Assembly (NCBI GenBank): GCA_020912385.1
Contig: CP087207.1
Location: 1,922,001 to 1,986,000 of the forward strand
Direction: 5' to 3'
DNA from: Neofusicoccum parvum
Taxonomy: Eukaryota > Ascomycota > Dothideomycetes > Botryosphaeriales > Botryosphaeriaceae
Length of the DNA: 64,000 nucleotides
Below are positions 1 through 9,761 of this stretch, in pieces. The translations under genes and the position numbers were made by a program. Below the pieces are notes generated by a model that was not told the origin of the DNA, did no database searches, and worked only from the letters and a program-made list of their open reading frames with translations. Position 1 is the stretch's first letter. Each line of letters starts with the position of its first letter.

Positions 1-431
1 CTCGGGCCTGCTCTTAGAGATGCCACAGGCCCGAAGCATTTGCGCATCTCCATCGCGCGCCGTGCTCATCCATGGTGGAGACAAACATCCATGAGTTCTC
101 CCTTCCTGCCTAGTATGTCCTTCACACTGCGCTGGAGGTGCGCGTCATCTTCCTCTTCAATCCGGCTTTTCCAGTCGTCTTTGCCGGTGGCGATGAGAAT
201 TTGCTCGGCGTAGGCGCCCATGGTGCCGTTGAGATTCTGCTTGTGGTCTATCTCAAGGCCGTCGGGAAAGGCGGGCATCGGACGGCATGTGCATGTTGGC
301 GACGGACACGATTCTACGACGGGGAACGGCGCGAGGTCGAAGGACGGGATGGGGATGCTCCTGCGGGTGGCGCTGAGGCGCGGAGAGGACGCGGTGAACA
401 GAGAGCGACAGGCGCACCGCCAGGAAAACAT
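1..431 (-). CDS. AIM32: AIM32-like sucrase/ferredoxin-family mitochondrial protein, 3' part outside window
   Basis: The product looks like the N-terminal part of an AIM32-type protein, a thioredoxin-fold [2Fe-2S] protein of mitochondria. The frame read from the ATG at 431 begins with an Arg-rich, Ser-rich stretch resembling a mitochondrial presequence. It is followed by a CPxPTCxC motif, a 'GLEIDxxxxLNGTM' block, 'YAEQILIATGKDDW' and 'SRIEEEDD', the order expected for the family. The frame meets a stop at 66-68, but a GTTTGT...AAG segment at about 13-86 could be an intron that removes it; the family normally continues for another 150 or more residues. The gene therefore probably runs off the left edge. 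The assignment is from motif memory. The start is chosen because it gives the presequence; upstream in-frame ATGs exist. Confidence 0.66.
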
Positions 432-663
432 GGTGCAGCGCGAGGGAGTGCGCTCTCGCAGCAGCGGCGGACATGGTTTTGATATACGAGCATCGGCAAT
501 TGCGGGCTGCGTCATGGTTCTCGGGCTCGGCCTCGGCTGGCCTCGCGCTCCATTCTCGCGGCTCGCGCATCTCCGCCGTCGCGTCTCCCTCTGCTCGCGC
601 TCTCCACGCGCGGCGCCATGAGCCAAAATACCATCCCAGCACCTCCCGAGTGACCGCGCACAC
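432..663. promoter_or_regulatory. Divergent promoter between AIM32-like gene and SDR
   Basis: These 232 bases separate the start codons of two genes transcribed away from each other, so both promoters must lie here or overlap the first exons. The sequence is GC-rich without a clear TATA box, which fits housekeeping-type expression. Longer open frames crossing it are antisense or unspliced shadows. Confidence 0.5.
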
Positions 664-2042
664 ATGGATTCGCCGTCCGCCGCGTCGTCCGCCCCGCCCC
701 AGGCCCCCGCGCCCCAATCCGCCGCAGCGCCCGGCGCCGGGCAGCCTGCAGCGGCGGGCCAGCGCCCAGCTCGGCCTCGGTCTCCGCGTTTCCCGCCGCA
801 CAACGCCCCGCGCGTCTGGTTCCTGACGAATGGCACCTCGCCCATTAGCATCTCCCTGGCCACCCAGATCCTGGAGCACGGCGACTACGTCGTTGCCGGC
901 GTGCTGCCCGCCGAGTTCGAGCGCGAGAGCGGCCGCAGCGAGGAGTTCCGCGACTTTCTCGACAAGGTCGGCGGCGCCGAGGGCGACAAGGAGCGCTGGA
1001 AGGAGAGGCTGCGCGTCGTTAGCCTGGATGCTAGGTAAGGTGCGCGCTGGCTTATCAATGCTCCTGCTTCGAATTCCGCACCATGTGACTTGGTGACCAC
1101 CCTGCTGACGAACTCCGCCAGAGTCATCGGCCAGTGTCAGTCCGCCATCGCAGAAGGCGTCGATGCCTTTGGAAAGATTGACGTGCTGCTGGGATGCTCC
1201 AATGAGACTGTCGTCGGCACTGTTGAGGAGCTGTCGCAATCCACCCGTACCATGAATCTCGTCCGTGATCAGTTTGAGACCACTTTCTTCTCCAATGTCA
1301 ACATCATCAAGGCCGTTCTGCCTGCCATGCGCTCTGCCAAGAACGGTCATATCATCATGCTGACAGGAACGACTGGCCATTTGGGAACGCCGGGCCTCGG
1401 CATGTACTGTGCCGCTCAGTGGGCCATTGAGGGATACTGCGATGTGAGCCACCAGAGGCAAGATGGAAGGGGCCCAGTTGCTGACATGAGCCACTGCAGA
1501 GCCTGGCGTATGAGATCGCGCCGTTCAACATCAAGATGTCCATTGTCCAGCCCAACATGGAAGTCAATGTCTTGACAAACCGCATTACCTCAGCTCCTCC
1601 AATGGACGAATATGCTCCGGACGTAAATCCCGCACCTCTTTGCCGGGAAATCTTCAGCGGCTTGCTGGACAAGTTGGATACCAGATCTGTCGGCCTCGCG
1701 AGCCAACCTTCCCCGTCCGCGGATGAGGAAGGCCCCTCTCCGGCGAGTACAGCGAATGTGCATTCAACCGGTGATCTACTTTCGTCGTCATCAATTAGCT
1801 CGCTATACCCAATGCTGGACCCGGCTGTGCGCTCGTTGCTGATTGCTGAGACGGTGCACGCTCTCACTGCAATTGGAGGCCATGACAACCCGCCCGCACG
1901 ACATATCGTAGGATTCGAAGGCGTCGCGAGCGTCAAGGAAAAGCTGAAAACAGTGAGCGAAGAACTGGAAGATTTCAACGAGGTGAGCGGCGCAGTCGAC
2001 ATTGGCAAAGGCGAGGATGCTATGGATATTAGTCAGGGTTGA
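664..2042 (+). CDS. Short-chain dehydrogenase-like protein, probable non-canonical active site
   Basis: Three exons (664-1034, 1122-1443, 1500-2042) give 411 residues. The first 50 residues are Pro/Ala-rich and probably disordered. A Rossmann-like start follows at 51-70, where the usual TGxxxGIG is replaced by TNGTSPISIS (55-64). Residues 140-240 contain the SDR core: 'GKIDVLLGCSNE', a helix, 'GHIIMLTGTTGHLG' and 'GMYCAAQWAIEGYCD', then 'YEIAPFNIKMSIVQP'. The catalytic YxxxK reads Y219-CAA-Q223, so the lysine is glutamine, and the usual serine position falls in a Gly/Thr stretch. Both introns have GT-AG ends and keep frame. The roughly 170-residue Ser-rich tail is longer than in classical SDRs. 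I infer a pseudoenzyme or a protein with altered cofactor use; the substrate is unknown. Confidence 0.8.
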
Positions 2043-2923
2043 ATGCCGGCTGCTCAGTGAGTGCAATCTATTTCATTTTGCCGCGTACCATGGGCGCCTG
2101 CTGTCCTTCAGACGACTCTCATAGGGCTGCGTCTGCCATTGTACCCTGCAGCGTGTATGGAGGGTGCTGCAGCCGACGGTTAGCGTGAAATGCCACAAAT
2201 GCGCTCCACAAGCACAATACGCGTAGGACGTTGAAGCAGTTGTCCAGATCACTTTGGCATACGTCCAAGGCATCCCCGCGTCTGGATGAATGCTACAATT
2301 TCCCAAGCAGTTGTGGACGTTGCGAGCATTTCCGCGCTAGTCGTCGGCTGCAGCCCCCCTCTGTATCAGCCCCATGAAGATCGCCCGGACCATGTCTGCG
2401 GTGATCTCCACCCAACTTCAGTCCGGACCGCCCCGCCGTGGGTGTTTAGCATATAAGAGATGTTTATCCTGTATCTGTCGAGCGAGAGGCTGGACGTTCT
2501 GTGAGCTCGTTCGTCTCGTTTCATCTCCTCGCCGGGGTCTTGTGAGCAAATTTGTTCGGGAGATTTCAGTTTAAACTCGAAGCCGCCCCCTCAGCCCACG
2601 CGCCAATTTCCATAACCATTCTGCGCAAACCTGCTCAACTGGCCACATAAAAGCCGTCACACCCGCCGCACCGTCTGTCACGCCCTCGTTTCCGTCGCCA
2701 GAATGCAAAAATGGCAATGGCGCAAGCCTACCTTAGCGCGAGGCTCTGCCGGCCCGCCTTAAAAACCTACACCAAGCTTGACTCCGTCTACCTTACACTC
2801 CACAAACCTGGACCTGCAAGCCCGGACTCGCACCAGCAGCTCTAGCCTTGCCCAGCTCTGCGACCTCAACTGCAGCTCCAACCTCACCTTGCAACACACA
2901 CACTTGAACCCAGTCTGGCCAAC
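2043..2923. other. Intergenic, promoter of peroxidase gene
   Basis: No convincing coding frame is seen. The last 300 bases become CT-rich with runs of 'ccaac' and 'acctc', as is usual for fungal leaders. A/T-rich elements near 2646 (cataaaag) and 2760 (ttaaaaacc) are possible TATA-like sites for the gene starting at 2924. Confidence 0.4.
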
Positions 2924-4415
2924 ATGAAGTCCACCTTCATGCTCGCTCTACTCTTGGCCATGCTTGGCATGGTCATGGCTGCACCCGCTCCTCTGAGCAA
3001 CCTATCCGCGAACCCTTCCTCTAAGCTTTCTCCGGACCGCCTTCCTGCCGTCGGCTTCCTTTCTACGCCGTTCGATCCCAAGGATCAACTCATCGATGTC
3101 ACTGGTACCCACGCCTTTGTCCACCCTCACCCTGGAGATGCTCGCGGTCCCTGCCCCGGTATCAACGCCCTTGCAAACCAGTAAGTGCATTTGTTTCAAT
3201 GACTGCATAAAAGTCATTTACTATGCTGTAGTGGCTATATCTCTCATGACGGTGTGACCAACCATGACGAGCTGATCAAGGCTCTGATCGACGGTACGTT
3301 TCTTTCCCCACTTAGGATGCCCGGCAGTATGCTGACATATCTCTTAGTGTTCGCCATGGACTATGGCGTTGCTGAGTACCTGACGCTCCTTGGTATGGCT
3401 TCCAGCGGCAGTGTGGACATGTGGACGTTGTCGATTGGTGGCCACCACCCGCGTACCGATGAGAACGTCACCTTCGCTGTGAAAGTTCCTACTCGTGGTC
3501 TTTCCGGCACTCATATCGTGTTCGAGACTGACGCCTCGCCCACTCGCTCCGATCTCTACGACGCCCGCAGTGCTGATCACCCCGATGACGTCCACATGAA
3601 CATTGACTTCTTCAAGCAGCTATTCGACAGGCAGGCTGGTATTGCAGAGGAGGAAGTTGACTTCTCGCTTGAGGTGGTCGCTGAGCACAAGTTTGCGCGT
3701 ACCATTGACAGTGTCGAGAACAACCCCGACATGTTCCTGAGCCCGGCCAATGCGGCCATGGGTTCCATGGCTGCACACCTGTTCATCTCGTCGTTCATGT
3801 CCAACCACAGTGCTGAGCACCCCGAGGGCCGGCTTGACCGCCAGACGCTGAAGTCCTTCTTCGGCGTGACGGAGGATGAAGAGCTTGGCCTGTCATACGT
3901 AGGCGCACCTCCTCTTAAGTTGACTGGAATTTGTGCTCACAACATGGCAGAACAGCGGCGGCGAGCGGATCCCGGATAACTGGTATCGCCGCCACTCCGC
4001 CCGCCCGTACCGCGTGGAGGACCTAAATGCGGACATCCGGTATACCATCCAGAAGCATCCGACCCTCCTCAACGATTTCTTCGTCGGCGGCAACGCGGAT
4101 GGCCGTGCCGACAACTGGCAGTCAGTTGACATTGAGAAGCTGACTAGCGGAAACTACTCAATCTCGACGATCACCACGGAGCCGAACCATCCGGCCTGCT
4201 TCGCAATCGAGGCCGGGCCTGTCTTCACCCAGCCGTACATGGAGGCCATTTATGAGGACATATGGCCGGTGGCCAAGATCCTGAATGAGGTCTTGATCCC
4301 CATTGTCAAGCCGCTCGGCTGCCCTAGATGGATGGACCTGGACGCCTCGCTCTTCGACGGCCTCCGCGGATACGAGAGGTCCTTCGACGACTTCGACTCG
4401 GCGATGCTCGGCTGA
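2924..4415 (+). CDS. Secreted heme-thiolate peroxidase (chloroperoxidase/unspecific peroxygenase family)
   Basis: Four exons (2924-3180, 3232-3293, 3348-3898, 3951-4415) encode 444 residues. A signal peptide covers about residues 1-20 (hydrophobic, ending MAA). The heme-binding PCP motif is at 76-78, so Cys77 would be the axial thiolate ligand. 'HGYISHDGV' just after it and 'FETDASPTRSDLYD' further on match peroxidase family 2 (PF01328), followed by a 'GGN' motif near the C-terminal third. This family uses H2O2 to halogenate or oxygenate substrates. I do not see an obvious canonical EHD acid-base triad, so catalytic type is uncertain. All introns are GT-AG and frame-preserving. At about 440 residues it is longer than the 260-residue short peroxygenases. 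It lies 1.2 kb upstream of a secreted LPMO in the same orientation. Confidence 0.86.
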
Positions 4416-5626
4416 GCTGGAAGTGGATGGGAGTTTGGGAACAGCCCAAGATGGTGGTCGTTTTGCTGCGGTTGTGTCGAGACACGAGAGCAGCAAGGGG
4501 TTTAGGTAGGCGCAGGGGCCACGGCGAGTAGGAGAGGGGCCCGAAACTCCTCTGCGACGGCGCGCATGGCTCAATCAGGACGCGTTGTAGGCGAGCAATC
4601 CGAGGACGCTGCGTCACATGTTCTGTTTCTGGTGTTTCCGTGCTATTGTCCACCAATAACGGCTGACGCGAATAGGATTGTTCTGCTTGGCAGCCCGCGG
4701 GAGGGCTGCCCTCGACGCCGGCGGGCCGACAAGTCGTCTTGGCATCTGGCGCCTCTGCGTGCGATTAATTGCACCTCCACCCCTCTCCCACACCAGTGTC
4801 ACCACCCAGACCACCCAGACCACCACAGCCCACTGATCGTCTCCCGCCCCTTCCCAACGCGTCCGCTGTTGCAATGCGCGAAACAGGACAAGCCTCGGTT
4901 GCGCGCTCCTAAAACAAGGCCCAAAAGGGCGTAGACGGGGAGAAGCATGGCTGTAAGCATGGCCCACCAGATAGCCGAGCGCGCGCCTCCCCCACAGGCA
5001 AGTATCGACGGTCGATCGCGCCCCAACCGCTCACCGTTTGGTGTTTTGCTGTTTGTTCTCCTGTTTCTCGAAACTCCTGTTCTTTCGCTTCCGCGCCCAG
5101 TCCTCTGCCAAGCATTCCATCGCAATTCCCTTGTGCGATCCATCATGCACGCTGCACCGCCAGCTTCGCGTGGCTGTTTCGCCGCGTGCCACGACGGCGA
5201 CCAGTATCGTGTGCCGCGCGCGGCGTAGAGGCGCGCCGATTGGGTGGAAAAATGTCATAGCAAAGCTTGTCAGCCCGCGAGCGCGTGCTGGAACCAGGAA
5301 ACCGTCGCCGTTGGGCGCCTTGACGTGGCAACGGTGGATCAGCTGCGGCAGCGATGTGCATGCCTCGAGACTGCAACTTTCATCAAGTGCAATCTAATTC
5401 GGGTCCCCGGCCCATTGCCGCTTTGGGTACTCTGCTCCTAGAGCCTCGCACGCGAAGGAGGTATATAAGACACCACTCCTCACGATCTCTCTTAGCTCTC
5501 TACGGCTGGTCCAACCGACTTCATTCACTGCCTTCTACTCGCTTCGCTACTCTCTCACCAGATTCTCTCTTTCTCCAGCGCTAGCCGCTCTACCACCACT
5601 TTCAAACCACCAAACAACCAGCAAAA
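4416..5626. other. Intergenic, promoter of LPMO gene
   Basis: No supported gene. The 3' half carries a clear TATA box and a CT-rich leader for the LPMO. Two six-base matches to the fungal carbon-catabolite repressor consensus SYGGRG occur on the minus strand (GTGGGG near 4989-4994, CCGGGG near 5404-5409). Such short motifs arise by chance, so this is only suggestive of glucose repression. Confidence 0.4.
5462..5469 (+). promoter_or_regulatory. TATA box of LPMO gene
   Basis: TATATAAG lies 158 bases before the LPMO start codon and is followed by a pyrimidine-rich stretch typical of a fungal transcription start and leader. Confidence 0.7.
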
Positions 5627-6412
5627 ATGTACTCCACCGCTACCCTCCTCGCTACTGGCGCTATGGTCGCCTCTGTCGCTGCTCACGGTCACGTCAGCGG
5701 CATTGTCGTCAACGGCAAGAGCTTCACTGGCTACGACCCCAGCTTCTCCTACCAGAACCCCGCCCCGGAGGTCCCTGGCTGGACTGCCCAGAACCTTGAC
5801 AACGGCTTCGTCGAGCCCAACTCCTTCAGCTCTGCCGACATCATCTGCCACAAGGAGGCCACCCCCGGCAAGGCCTACGTCGAGGCCGCCGCCGGCGACG
5901 AGCTCCAGATCCAGTGGAGCACCTGGCCCGACTCGCACAAGGGCCCGGTCATCGACTACCTTGCGTCCTGCGCCGGCGACTGCACCACCGTCGACAAGAC
6001 CTCGCTGTCGTTCGTCAAGTTCCAGGCCAAGGGTCTCGTCTCCGGCTCGTCGCCCGGCACCTGGGCCACCGACGACCTGATCTCCAACAACTTCACGCAC
6101 ACCACCACGCTGCCGGCCTCGCTCGCGCCCGGCAACTACGTGCTGCGCCACGAGATCATCGCGCTCCACAGCGCCGGCCAGGAGAACGGCGCGCAGGCCT
6201 ACCCGCAGTGCATCAACGTCAAGGTCACCGGCTCCGGCAGCACCGAGATCAGCGGCGGCGAGAAGGCCACCGCCTTCTACACCCCCACCGACGCCGGCAT
6301 CAAGTTCAACCTCTACACCACCTTCGACTCCTACCCCATGCCCGGCCCCGAGCTCTGGTCCGCCGCCGCCGCCAAGGTCCGCCGCCACATCCGTGACTTC
6401 CGCCTCTTCTAA
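5627..6412 (+). CDS. AA9 lytic polysaccharide monooxygenase, single domain
   Basis: An intronless 261-residue frame encodes a copper-dependent secreted enzyme that oxidatively cleaves cellulose or related glucans. The signal peptide is residues 1-19 and the mature protein begins with His20 (HGHVSG), the first half of the histidine brace. 'SHKGPVIDY' supplies the second brace histidine. 'LRHEIIALHSAG' followed nine residues later by Gln in 'AQAYPQC' reproduces the family's His, Gln and axial Tyr set (QxY). Paired cysteines are present, for example in 'DIICHKE', 'SCAGDC' and 'YPQC'. There is no CBM1, linker or GPI signal; the C-terminus is a short basic tail. Codons are strongly C/G-ending, suggesting high expression. 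Confidence 0.95.
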   Translation: MYSTATLLATGAMVASVAAHGHVSGIVVNGKSFTGYDPSFSYQNPAPEVPGWTAQNLDNGFVEPNSFSSADIICHKEATPGKAYVEAAAGDELQIQWSTWPDSHKGPVIDYLASCAGDCTTVDKTSLSFVKFQAKGLVSGSSPGTWATDDLISNNFTHTTTLPASLAPGNYVLRHEIIALHSAGQENGAQAYPQCINVKVTGSGSTEISGGEKATAFYTPTDAGIKFNLYTTFDSYPMPGPELWSAAAAKVRRHIRDFRLF

Positions 6413-6951
6413 GCGAACAACGCTTTCTTGTGCATACTTTTTTTTGAAGCAGCAGCTTTGTCAATAGCATTTAACTTTTGAGAAGGGGATGTATTGATGA
6501 GGAGGAAGATGGACGGAGATGTGTGGTGGTTTTTGTTTTGAGAGAGAGATTCTTCTGAGAAGGGAGTGATTAGCGGGAAGTTGAGCAGTGTTCTTCTCCC
6601 CTTTTTCTTCCAACCATTCTTGTACCTACTTTTCGCTGCTGAGCAATGCGATTCGGTGCTTATTAGAGCCTACAAAACTCTTCACCCACACATCTGCCGC
6701 TATTGTGATCAGTGACCATCTACCCTTCTCCATAACCCTTTCAGAGCGAACCCCGAGTTTCAATCCCAACCCCTCAAGTCTCTCTATTTGTTGCCTCACG
6801 GCAACCCATTATCACCGCTCCGCTATAGGTCCACCCTCCACCAGCAGAAACAAAGCACGCACGTTGGTCGGAATGACGAGTGTTTTGAGTTAAGGTTGGC
6901 GCCTACCCGCACTTGGCCCAAACACAGCCTTCCCGGCAGGCGGCCTTGCAC

Positions 6952-6966
6952 CACACACACACACAC
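6952..6966. repeat. CA dinucleotide microsatellite
   Basis: About 7.5 uninterrupted CA units, continuing into CG-rich sequence, 48 bases before the poly-C run. Confidence 0.8.
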
Positions 6967-7014
6967 GCGCGGATAGACAGCCAGCTCACCTGCAGTCCTC
7001 ATCGCACCATCCCT

Positions 7015-7042
7015 CCCCCCCCCCCCCCCCCCCCCCCCCCCC
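7015..7042. repeat. 28-base homopolymer C run
   Basis: 28 consecutive cytosines in intergenic DNA. The exact length is likely unstable in the genome or in the assembly. Confidence 0.9.
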
Positions 7043-9761
7043 GCACCAACAATCCCGCGTCTTCCCCTCTCCCACGTCCCTGACTCTCCCGCCGCGCGGA
7101 AGTGTTTGGGACGAACCCCGAGCACGCAGGCCAGGACCCAACGAACTGCAGCGCCAAGCCCTCCGCCAACGCGGCTGTCGAAAGGCGAGCAGCATCGACG
7201 ACGCCGGGCCGCCCCTGGCCCGCGGACGAGCGGTGCTCGCTGCAGGTCTGCGAACGCCGCTGGGCAACGAGCCAGCCCAACATCTGCGTAACCCGCCGGC
7301 CGCGGCCCAGAAGCTCCAGCGGCAGATGAAAACTGGAGAACGCGCAGAGAGCTCCAGGACCAACCCCCCAACCCCCGCCGATCCGGCAGCGTCTCCCGAG
7401 GGCCGGAGTGTTGGCGCGCGGGAGGACTGCTGCTGCGCGGTTTGCGCGACGGGGGTGGCGGCGCCGCTGACGGCGTTTTGGACAGGCACGCCGCCGCGGT
7501 GGTGGTGCTTGGTGGTCGAGACCGGCTGGGCGCGGAGGGAACCGTCCGCGCCGGGGCGGTTGGCGGCTGCGTGGCGTGTGGCTGCCGCCCTGCCGGATCG
7601 ACGGGTTGGCGCTGCCGTGCTGGAGAGGCGTTCGTGGTACGGATTGTCTTTCTCTTGACAGCGGCAAGCTGCGGCTGCCATCGGGAACGCTCTGGAGCAA
7701 TCCGGCGCATCGCGAGAGGCGGACTCCACTTCGGCCTCGCGTGGGAAAAGGCCGGGACGGTCACGGGGTTTTGCTGTTTGAAACGGCCGCGGGTTTGCGA
7801 GCTGTCGGCCTGCCAAGCCCCGTCCAAGAGTTTGGGCTGTTCGGCCGTTCCTGTTTCACCATCGTCCCGCGCCTGCCTGCCAAAACGTCGGGACGAGACT
7901 GCTGTTGGTCGGCGGACGGGGCGATGGGGAGGGGTGTTCGGGACTCGGACCGATGGTGCGGCGGGTGGATGGAGGGATTGCCAATGCTGACTGCCATGCC
8001 TTGTGCCAAGGGCGGTGGTGGAGATGATGGTGGAGGGAGGGAAACACCAGGAAGGGTTGGAGAGGTGTGTACTCTTGGCGTTGATGAGCTGAGATGCTCG
8101 ATCCCGTTCTGCTTTTAGCCAAAACATGCTGTTCTTCTCATGCTGCACAGCGCTGTAAAGCTGGCGATGTGATAGAGACGGCATGACATCGACGACATCA
8201 GCCGGTCACCCGGCCCTCAGGCACCACTGTCGTCGAGACGGATAAATTCGCCGCCCGCCTGGAGTTTGGGGGTGCTTAATATCTGCCCTATTAAGGCTTA
8301 CCTTCACCAGTCGGTATCGACGTCTTACCCACGAAGACGGACAGCACGACACGCCGGAACCGGCACGTCGCCCTGCCACACGGCGACGGCACCTCCGGCA
8401 AATATGCCTGGGACTGACAGGACGGCTCTCAGCACTCCCCTCAAAACACCGCCCATCTCCCAACCAGCCGCCCCGTCCCGCCCGATCTCCCATTCCAAAT
8501 CACCCAGCCATCTCCTCCACCTCGCCCTCACCGCACGACCACCGCCGCACCCGTCGTGGTCGCGAAACGCAAAAACCGCCCTCTTCTCGGCCGTTCCTGA
8601 GCCAACCCGCCGGTAGCGAGGCGGCCTTGCTGCGTCGCGCGCTGGCGGCCGCCGTTGGTGGTGGGCCTTGAAGCCGCCGCGTCGGAGCGGAGAGACGTAC
8701 ACACCCGGTCCCGGCGTGGCGGAGCGCCCAGGGCTCCCGGCACACGCGACAGGCGGGGGTGATGACTTGAGGAACGCACGTATGTGCGCGTGTGCTGTCG
8801 GACGCGCGTGTGTGTTTCTGGCGCGTCTGAGGTGCGCGCGCGTGCGTGGGGCCGGCTGTCTTTCGCGGCGCTTCGTCGGGTGCGAGGGGCGTCGCGATGC
8901 GGCCGCGTCGCTGAGGCGCGGATGGGGTGGTCTGGCGGGCGCCAAGGCTGTGGATGCTGGCTGTTTGGCGGACGGCGGGGTCCGTGTCGGTTTGGGCGGG
9001 CGGGCGCGTCGTCGTCGTCGAAACGCGTGGGTGCCTGATGCGAGTACGTGGATCGCGAAACGCGGGACACGACGGTGGCGATGGGGGAGGGGATGCTGAA
9101 ACGCATGAATATGCGGCAGTTGGCGCGGGGCGCATGAATGATGGGCGCTGCAGCTGCTGTTCGGAAACGGCTGGGAGCTATGAGCCGTGTGAGTTTGCTT
9201 GAGAGGACGTCGATAAGTTAGTGCTTTGCCCTGGTGTTGGGCGACGACGAAATCATGCAGCGCTTTGGTGTTGTAGTGAGTGCATTGTTCTACCGGCACT
9301 ATTCAGCCGGGTCGAGCAAGATTCCGGCATGAACGAGAGAGCCTTGGGAAGGTGGCCTTTGCTGGAAAGGTTCTATTCTCCAAAGTTCAGAAGGTGCTTC
9401 AAAGAAAGGTGAAAATCCATGAGGATGTAAATGACACGCCAATCCGGATTTTTGACAAATACTTCAACTCCCCAAAAGTCCACCTTGCTGTTGATATGAG
9501 ACGCTAACTTTACACATACTTTTTCATCTTTGTTTTCATTCCATTAGAGCCACACACCAGCAAGAAATTGACGAGAGCATAACAAGGTTTTAATCTTCGT
9601 TTTCCTGACAGGTTTAAGCTGCGCTTTCGAACGACGCGGGATTTCTGCTTCTTTCAGGCATGGCTACGCTCCAGACAGGTTATCGCCATTAGCCCCGCCT
9701 AGTAGAAAGCTCAAAAATGGTTGTGTATACTGGTAAGGTGCTGGATTCGAATGGTCTAGTA

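Larger units (their letters stand above)
6413..9761. other. 3.3-kb gene-free stretch, GC-rich core with poly-C and CA repeats
   Basis: I see no gene I can support. Between about 7100 and 9200 the DNA is very GC-rich, so long open frames occur on both strands, but they are low-complexity Arg/Pro/Ser/Ala translations without motifs and look like composition artefacts. It contains a CA tract at 6952-6966 and a 28-base C run at 7015-7042. The last 500 bases turn AT-rich. A noncoding transcript cannot be excluded. Confidence 0.5.

Noticed and set aside
2924..6412. Secondary-metabolite gene cluster
   Set aside because: No backbone synthase (PKS, NRPS, terpene cyclase) occurs in the window; the P450, MFS and hydrolase are scattered among unrelated genes.
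6823..8184. 453-codon minus-strand open frame
   Set aside because: It crosses the poly-C run, is dominated by Arg/Ser/Pro/Gly, overlaps equally long frames in other phases and has no motif.
8325..9299. 324-codon minus-strand frame
   Set aside because: His/Pro/Arg-rich translation of GC-rich DNA; overlapping frames look the same; no domain or splice logic.
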